Source: Acanthococcus lagerstroemiae
Taxonomy: Eukaryota > Arthropoda > Insecta > Hemiptera > Eriococcidae
Length of the DNA: 64,000 nucleotides
Direction: 5' to 3'
NCBI GenBank assembly: GCA_031841125.1
Contig: CM063110.1
Location: 15,247,626 to 15,311,625, forward strand
The position numbers and the translations under genes are program-made. The stretch's first letter is position 1; every line of letters starts with the position of its first letter. Under the pieces are notes generated by a model. That model was not told where the DNA came from. It was given only the letters and a program-made list of their open reading frames with translations, and searched no databases. Shown in pieces: positions 53,101-62,100 of the stretch.

Positions 53101-56100
53101 AACGTGAACAAGTAGCCAGTTGACAATCCTGCTTAGTCTTGAACTGTTAACGAGTCTTGCAGCGCTTCACAGTCCCAGACAACTCTAGGATCTAGGAACG
53201 TTAAAGAATCCTAAACAAAATTTGAGGAGTCTGAGGGAGTATTAAAGAGACTGGAATGAGCTTTGAAGAGGGGTAGCTAGAAGCTTTATGAGTCTTAAAC
53301 AAGTGCAGAAAGTAGAATGCCTCACCGAGCCTTAAAGAATTGCAAATGAGTCTCGAACAGTCTCAACAGCCCGTAGACAAGTGTAGAAGAGGCGTGCAGA
53401 GTTTTGAAGAAGTCTGAAAGAATTGAAAATATCTTGAAACAAGCATTAAATTGTCTTAGCTAATTTTAAGGACTGTCCTCTCTCTCTGATGTACAAAATT
53501 TGAAGGATAATATGATGAGCGTTGAAAATTCTCGAAGAATTGTCGCCCAATCGAGAATCCGCATAAAACTGAATAAACTTCATGGTGCACTTCCATTACT
53601 CTTGTGGTCATAAAAATGATCCTACTACCCGAGGGAAGGAGGTTGTTCGATTCTTATCTATTCTGAATCTCTCTCTCTCAGATTTGCTTCTTGAGTTGTC
53701 CCTTAATTTAGAATCCACAGAACTGAGAGAAAACTTGAAAGCGCACTTTGATTAATCTCGAGATCATATTATCCGAATACCGAGGAAGGGGATGCTGTTT
53801 GATTCTTACCCATTCGAACTCTACCCTAAACTCCCTAAATTAAGAAATGAATACCTTTCGTTTGGGTTTCTCTGTTTCTTTCTAATGGCGGAACATCGTT
53901 CTCATTTTCCTCAGAACCAGTGCCAGTCATGCCTTGTTCACCGTCCCCCTGCGGACCGAACACCAGATGTCGGGTGGTCAACAACGTCGCTGTGTGCGAA
54001 TGCTTACCCGGCTTCGAAGGATCGCCGTCGACAAGTGGCTGTCATCCGGAGTGCGTTATCAACGCCGACTGTCCCAGAAATAAGGCTTGCGTCAATAACA
54101 AGTGCATCGATCCGTGCCCAGGCGTTTGCGGTTACAAGGCTATCTGCCAAACGTTGAACCACAGCCCCGTGTGCTCTTGTCCGCCACCTCTGTTCGGCGA
54201 TCCGTTTGTTGAGTGCAAGGAGGCACCACGTAAGTTCTCCCTAAATCTGGAATTCATTGCACCCAGACTCGTTGCCTTTCTTGTTGATATATCTAACTCG
54301 CGTCTATTTTTTAGCCACACCCATCGATCCGTGCAACCCGTCTCCGTGCGGCCAGAACGGCCACTGTCGAGTGGTCGGCGGAGTCGCCTCGTGCACTTAT
54401 CCGGAGTGTATCATTAACCAAGACTGTCCACGCGACAAAGCGTGCTTCGGTCAGAAATGTAGAGATCCTTGCGTCGGAGCTTGCGGTATCAACGCTCTGT
54501 GCCAGGTCGTTAACCACGACGCGGTGTGCTCGTGCCCGCCCGGATATTTCGGCGAGCCGAAACTGCAGTGTAAACAAGAAACCGCTCCTGGTGAGTATAT
54601 CGAATCTCAGATCTCCCAGGTCTTCGGAATGCGCTCGCAATCAAAGGTACTTACCGGTTACGTGTGCTTGTGTTTAGAACCGAGACCGGAGTGCGTCGCC
54701 AATCAAGACTGCCCGAACAACAAAGCCTGCATCAATCAGGCATGCCGAGACCCGTGTCGAGAAACGGCCAACGTCTGCGCTGCCAACGCCGAGTGTCGTG
54801 TGCAGCAGCACCGGCCATACTGCTTCTGCAGAGATGGACTGACTGGAAATGCTCACAGTTATTGTTACGAAAGTGAGTGCCGCGTTACGAATTATGACTC
54901 GAAACCTCGCTGAGTTCGTGTTGGTGACTGGGTTTATCTCAACTACGCGTTCGTTGTTGAACAGTCTGTCCATTCGAAGACAAATACACATCTGGACATA
55001 CTTTAACGAACTCAATTACATGTAAATTTGTTCTTTGTGTTCCAGTTGGATGTAGAGTCGATACGGACTGCTTACCAGTGCAAGCCTGCGTGAACACTCA
55101 GTGCATGGACCCGTGCGCGTACACGCAATGCGGCTTGAACGCCATTTGTCGTGTCGACAACAACCACAAGGGTCGCTGTTACTGTCCCGAAACGTATTTC
55201 GGAAATCCTCTAGTCAGCTGCGAACGTCCGCAGTGCATCAGCGACTCAGACTGCCCTCTCGACTTAGCCTGCGTCAATCAAAAATGCCAGAGTCCGTGCG
55301 CCTGTGCTCCGAATGCCATATGTACTGTACTTTCACACACGCCCAACTGCCGTTGCCCTCCTGGGTACACCGGAAATCCTTACGAAACGTGCCAGATCGG
55401 TGAGTGTTCTTTGAGTTATTTAGTATCTTATAATCTAGAAATGTTGACTGTTTCTCTTGGCGGAGAGGATTGATGGCAATCTAGTTGAAGAAAGTATTGT
55501 GTGAGAGAGAAGTTTATTGAACGGGAAATTTCAAGGTTTGTTTTCAGTGTTATGAGGAGCATGTTTTGCATGAATGAAGAGCTGAGGGGTATCAGCGTTC
55601 TTGATCTCTTGCTGAATATTTCATGCGAGGCCTTATTCATTATAAAATGAATTTAATCTAAGAGAAGAGCCCACATGCTTAATTTCCTTCGCTCCAATAG
55701 TATCTTTGAATCTTTGGACGAATATTTTATTTAAAAATAACGTATGCAAAATTTTATTCAAAAATATTAATCAATATCTATGTCTTGCCTGAAGGGCTGA
55801 ATCTTCTGGAAGACAAATAGGTACTGTTCCTGTCTTAAGCTTGATTAACAATCTTCAGGTTTGACTTACCAAGACTTCAGGATCCGTTCAGCAGTGTTTC
55901 ATTGACATCCTGAAAAATATGTTTTGAGACTGAGTAACACTCTTGAAAATTCAATCAAGACTATTCTTGGTTTGATTAAAAACCTTTGAAAGATTTTCCA
56001 GATTTCTTTGAAACTTTTAAAGATATTCAAACTACGTAGGCTCATTAGCTGACACGTTTCTTCGTAACTGTTACCTGTTTAAGATTTTTTCGACTAGCTT

Positions 56101-59100
56101 TCATTTTTTAAGACCTATCCAGGTAGGCTTTTCTGAGTTTTTTTAGACTTTTTCAAATTTCTTCAAGTCTTTTCAAAACTTTTTTAAGACTCTTGCAGAT
56201 ATGTCTTATTCTGAGACTTTTGCGGCCTCATTTTAGGACAATTCGAGGATTTATTAAGACTTTTCGACACTTCTAGATGCGATGATGACTTTTTGAAATT
56301 TCTAAAACTTTTTGAAGCCTATCCAAACGATTTAAAAAAATCTTTCGAGACTCCAAGGTTTTTTCAGACTTTTTCATGACTCTTCGAGATCTGTCCAGGA
56401 TTTCTCTTTGAAACTCACTTATTTAAAATTTGTAGAACTCATCCGGACGGATTGAATATTCTTTCAGACTTTTTAAAGTTTTTTACAAACTTCTTTCTAG
56501 TTCTTCTTTGGACCTGTTCAAGATGATCGTTACAATATTGTTCATGACAGGGCCGGCAACTTTTCATAATCGCATGTGTAGTGAAAAAAACGACACTAAT
56601 TTTACACAATAACGTATTATTATCGCATCATTACGCCGTATGCATAAAAATTAAGCTTTAACGTCGAAGCAAAAGAGTAGAGTGAGAGTCGTTGCTCTGA
56701 AGGGAAAGATAAAAGTTGAAAGTTTTGCTTCAATCGGAAGCATAAAAGCTTTCTCTTTCACTTCAAGTGAACGCTCCACAAAATAAAGCGAGTGCTTCAA
56801 AGATAACAACGTTTGTTCAAGTTAATACCAGCCGAGATGTATGGGTCCAAGGAACTTCTTCTAAATCGAAAATCATTCAAAGAAGCGAAGACAAAGATGG
56901 GGGAGGGACGTACCGAAGGATTTTGCTGGGGACGGGGGTAAAAATTGTGGCCAAGTATTAATGCAAAAAGAAAAAACTTTTTGATTTGTTCGGTTTATCC
57001 AACTCCTCAACTCAATCCCCAAGTATCAAAGCAAGCAAAAAAAAAAAAAACAAAAAAAAAAAAACCTAAAACCTTTTAACTTGGATTTTCCCAACTCGCC
57101 TGACTGAAATGGTAAATTTTCCCAACAGATGAGGGAAAAATTCCAACGGGATGAGTTGCCCCCTGTCCCCCTATTGGTACGTCCCTGGATTGTGGTGGTG
57201 TACAGGTGGAAAACACACCAAACGTACGAAACGATGAAATAATTTTAATCTCCGATGATTTCCGAAGAATTTCATCGAAAATCTTCGGGGAAAATCTTCG
57301 ATGATTTCTAAAGAATTTCATCAGAAATCTTCGAGAAAATTCTTTTGATTTCTAAAGATAATTTTCGAAGAATTATAACTAAAATATTAGGGGAAAATTT
57401 CGGATCATTTTCGAAGAATTTCATTGGACATCATTGAGGAAAATATCCGATGATTTCAGGAGAGTATCATCGGAAATCTTCTCAAAAAATTTCCAATGTT
57501 TTCCAAAGAATTTCTTCAATATTCCTCAGGAAAATTTTCCAATCATTTATGAAGAATTTCATCGGGAATATTTGGGAAAAAATTCCGAAGATTTCCAGAG
57601 AATAATTTTATTGAAAATCTTCGAGAAGAATCTCCGATGAGTTTTAAGGAATTTTATCGGAAATTTTTAGAAAAAAAGAAAATCGAATAATTTTTGAAGA
57701 ACTGATATTAAGTATTTCCACTCATGCGATGGAATCAGAGATTTTATCGAAAAGAATTTGAGAAAAATCTCCGATAATTTCCCCCCCCCCCCCAAAAAAA
57801 AAAAGATGCCATTGGAAATCTTCGAAAATAATTTTCACTAATTTTCGGAGAATTTCACCGAAAATCTTCAGGAAAAATTTCCAACGATTTCCGAAAAATC
57901 TTCGGGGAAAATCTCTGATTCCATCGCACGAGTGGGAAATAGTCTCAATTCTTCGGGAATCAGAGTTTTTCCCCAAGAATTCCCGATGAAATTCCTTAAA
58001 AATCATCGGAAATTCTTCTCAAAGATTTCCTGTTGAAATTCTTCGAAGATCATCTAACATTTTTCCTGAAGATTTTTGATAAAATTCTTCAAAAACGATC
58101 GGAGTTTTCCCCCGAATATTTCCTATAAAATTCTTCAAAAATTATCAGAAAATTTTCTCGGTGAATTTTGATTAAATTTTTTTGGAAAACATTGATAATT
58201 ATTTCTAAAAACTTTCGATGAGACTCTTCGTTAAATACCGGAATTTTTTTCAAAATTTTCCAATGAAATTTCTTAAGAATCTTCGGAAATTCTTCTTGAT
58301 TTTCAATAAAATTATTCTTTCGAAATCATCCGAGATTTTTCCTGAAGTTTTCCTATAAAATTCTTCTAAAACAATCGGAGTTTTTCCCCGAATGATTCTT
58401 ATTCAAAAATTATCGGAAAACTTTCTCGAAGAATTTTGATAACATTTTTTTGGAAAACATTGGAAATTCTTTCTGAAGATTTCCAATGGAATTCTTCGGA
58501 AATGTCTGAATTTTTTTCCCAAAAAATGAAATTATTCTTTGGAAATCATCAGGGATTTTTCGTGATGATTTCCGATAAAATTCTTCAAAAACCATCGGAT
58601 TTTTCCAAAATATTTTAAATAAAATTCCTGAAAACGGTCGAAAGATTTTTAAGGAAATTCTTCGGAAAACATTGGAAATTTTGTGTGAAAATTTCCGATG
58701 AAATCCTCCGGAAATTATCAGAGAATGTTCTCAAAGATTTCTGATAAAATTCCTTGGAAATTATCGGAGATTTCCCCTGTAAATTTTCGATAAAATTCTT
58801 CGGAAATAATCGGTAATTTATCCCAACGATTCCCGATGAAAATCTCTGGAAATCATCGAACCTTTCTTCTGAAGAAATGCTTCAGAAATCATCAGAGATA
58901 TTTCTCGACGATTTCCAATAAAATCCTTTGGTATTGTTGGAGATTTTCCTTAAAATCTACTACAAAATTCTCCTATTAACTACCTTGATCGAAACTTGAA
59001 TATTGGTATTCTTCAATGAAATTTTGTATCAAAATGCAGCCTTGTTCTGGGGGTCCCATTTTGCGTTGCATTTTGGCGCCTGATTCGTACAGTGTTGCCA

Positions 59101-62100
59101 AGAGTGCTTACGGGTAATTAATAGGAACTGTGTGTGTTGAAATGAGTGTCAGTTGATAGGTTCTTACAAATGTATCATTTGCCGTAGCATAAAAGGTGTT
59201 CAGTGTTTGTATGTACGCGTTCTTTCGTTTAATTTTGGCTTATGAGGGAATTGAATCTCCACCGGCAATAAAAATTTATGGACGATCTTCGTTTATTTTT
59301 CAGCTCCAATTCCACCTACAGTGGAGTGCAAACAAGACGCCGATTGCTCGAGTAAATTGGCGTGCTTCAGTGGAACGTGTCGCAATCCGTGTGTCGAGAC
59401 GAAGCCCTGCGGTGCCAATGCCATATGCTCGGTCGTCGATACCCTACCTCTCCGAACGATGACATGTCTTTGCTTGCCAGGATATGTCGGTGATGCCGAT
59501 GTCTCGTGCAAGAAAGGTAACGCATATATTCATGGATGTCCTATCCGTAACGAACTAATCGACTATTTTGCTGATCATTGTAGATTAACAGTGCTGGACA
59601 GTTAACATAGTGTGGTACCGCTTTACTAATTTGTCGACTTTTATGATTCCAGATTTTGCATTACCTGCATCACATTTTTTTTTTTTCAAATCCATTTTTA
59701 ACCTCATCCTTCTAACAGCAACATATCATCCTACCTAATATTATCTCTATGTAATGTAGTGTACGTGCGATTTAACCCGCTTCTCGATGCGCCTGCAAAA
59801 AGAGAAGATGGTGGAATTTCCGCCGTCCTAACTCTTTTTGTAGATGCCCGATCGTGTGTCTGGTCTTTCACGGTCGTATGTTGTTTTACACAGAACCGCC
59901 GAAAGAAGCCGGCTGCGAGAGCAATGACGCGTGTCCGTTCACGGATATCTGCGTCAACCGAAAATGCGTTGATCCGTGCGCCGTACATAATCCGTGCGCG
60001 CCAAATGCGAACTGCCAGTCTGCCAACCATAAATCCACGTGCAAATGTCCCGAAGGATTAATTGGCGATCCGTTTACCAACTGTTACAAGGGTAAGTATA
60101 CCAGTGCTTTTGACATCTACATAATGATGATAGAGGGGCGTATGGCGATGCACGCATGCCAAATTGGCCCCGGGACATCGCACCCGCTATCCCGGAAACG
60201 CCCCGAATGGGCCATCTACATATTAGTGAAGTTGTTATTGTATCGAAACCACTGAGTAGTTGTATTTTGTTCGGTTGTTTCCTCACAATTCCTCTCTGTA
60301 CTTTTACCGCCATTTTCTGCAACATATAATCTTTCATGTTACAGTACCGCTCAATCTACCCGAATGTACCGTCGACTCGGAGTGCCCGAGCACCAGAGCG
60401 TGCATCAACGAGAAATGCCAGGAACCTTGCGCCATCTCCAACCCGTGTGGCATCTTCGCCGATTGCAATACGCTTCAGCACAGACCCGTATGCAATTGTC
60501 CAGATGGATGGGCTGGAAACCCTCAAGTCCACTGTTACAAACGTAAGCGATCCTAGCTGAACATTGTGTATGAAATTCATTCGTACGTGTGCCTCGGGTA
60601 ATCACACTCGTTTTTACTTCTTTTTTTTTGCAGCCGAATGTAAAGCTGATAGCGACTGTCTGTACGATAAAGCCTGCCGCAACAATAACTGCGTCAGTCC
60701 GTGCGCGTCTATATCTTGCGGTATCGACGCCCAGTGCTCCGTCCAAGGCCACGTGGCCCAATGCGTCTGTCCGCCCGGAACTCAAGGCAACCCGTTATTG
60801 TCGTGCGTCTCCGTCGGCTGTCAATACAACGAAGACTGCGCCGATCACGAAGCTTGCGATAGGCTGAACAGGAAATGCCGTCCAGTGTGCGAAGGCGACA
60901 CGTGCGCCGAACGTGCCACGTGTACGGCCAAACACCATCAACCCATTTGCACGTGTCTGCCGGGTACTCAAGGAAACCCATACACCGAATGTACAGGTAC
61001 TGAGCCATGACCTTCTATTTACAAAGAGGAGAGGCTTTATGATGCTAATGCGAATCCCATTGCCATGTATTTTAGTGGCTTACTTACAAGGTGCTGGGAG
61101 TTCCCATTTGGCTTTGTTTGGTTTTGGAGTCGTGTGGCAAGGTTGAACGAGTTTTGAAGGGTCCAGATCAAGTTTAGAAGGGCCTGAAGGGTATTTAAGA
61201 GTTTCAAGTCTGGCCAACATATCGGAATGAGTTGAACGAGCTTTCAAGAGCTTTAACCAAGTCTAAAAGGACCTTGAAGAGTTTCAAAGAGTCTCAAACA
61301 AGCCTGAAAGAGTTCTGAAACGCTTTAAATAAACTTGGAAAGTATTGAAAAATCATAAGGATTGGGGAGGGTTTTACGATATCTGGAACATGTCTGAAGG
61401 TTTGGAACAGTTCTGAACAAGTCTGGAAGCATTCTGAAAATTCTAAACAAGACTGACAGCCCTAGAAGTCCTGCACATGCGGGAAGAGGTTCTGATTAAG
61501 TCCAGATAAGAGTTTAATGAGGTAACTTTGTAGTCTTAGCAAGACAGGGTGGTCTAAAAGAGCTTTCAACAAATCTTGAAGAGTTTTAATTTAGTATAGA
61601 AGGGTATAAATGCTTCGTTAGCGAGCATGGAAAAGCATTTGAGAGTCTTAAATAGGCATGAAGGAATAATTCGGACGTACCTTGAAGAATTAAAAAAAAA
61701 AATGGATGGAAGAGATCAAGAGCCGGAAGAGGTTTCATAAAGTCTTGAAGGGTTCTAAAAAAAAGTCTGAAAGAGTCCTAGAAAATCTTGAACAAGCCTT
61801 GAAGAGTTATAATTTATTTTAATGCATTTTAAGCAAGTCTAAAAGAGTCCTGAAAGTATTGAACAGGGTTAATGAATTTAAACATTTTGATTAAATCTAG
61901 AAAATTCTTGCTGAGTTTTAAAGTGTCTTGAACAAATTTGAAAGAATTGACGGTCTCACGGAATTCCGAAGAGTTCTGAAAAAGTTTGGAAGAGTCCTAG
62001 CAAATCCGAAATAAGTCTGGAGAAACCATAGAGATTTTCAAACCGTCTCGAACAAGTTCAGAGTTAAAGGGCCTGACGGGATCTCACGGAGTCTTGTAAA

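Larger units (their letters stand above)
49097..53914 (+). other. Intron 53, 4,818 nt
   Basis: E/F-junction intron. It contains degenerate gaagagtcttgaacaagtct-type minisatellite (about 49,290-49,490, 50,690-51,190, 51,540-51,780 and 53,120-53,470), a near-palindrome ggtgctcagcacc around 49,536 beside a gccggag/ctccggc hairpin (49,560-49,585), an extremely AT-rich block 51,210-51,490, and a TIR element (51,988-52,867). No exon is seen. Confidence 0.75.
55400..59303 (+). other. Intron 57, 3,904 nt
   Basis: It holds the degenerate minisatellite in reverse orientation (about 55,850-56,530, ctttttcaagactcttcgag-type) and a satellite-bearing repeat inverted relative to intron 30 (56,545-58,960), itself split by a small insertion (about 56,898-57,187). 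No exon is seen. Confidence 0.75.

Noticed and set aside
59089..59101. cagtgttgccaag, a hAT-like terminus, and its inverse ending cttggcaacactg near 49,690
   Set aside because: Each lacks a matching partner end and target duplication in its own intron, so neither defines an element.
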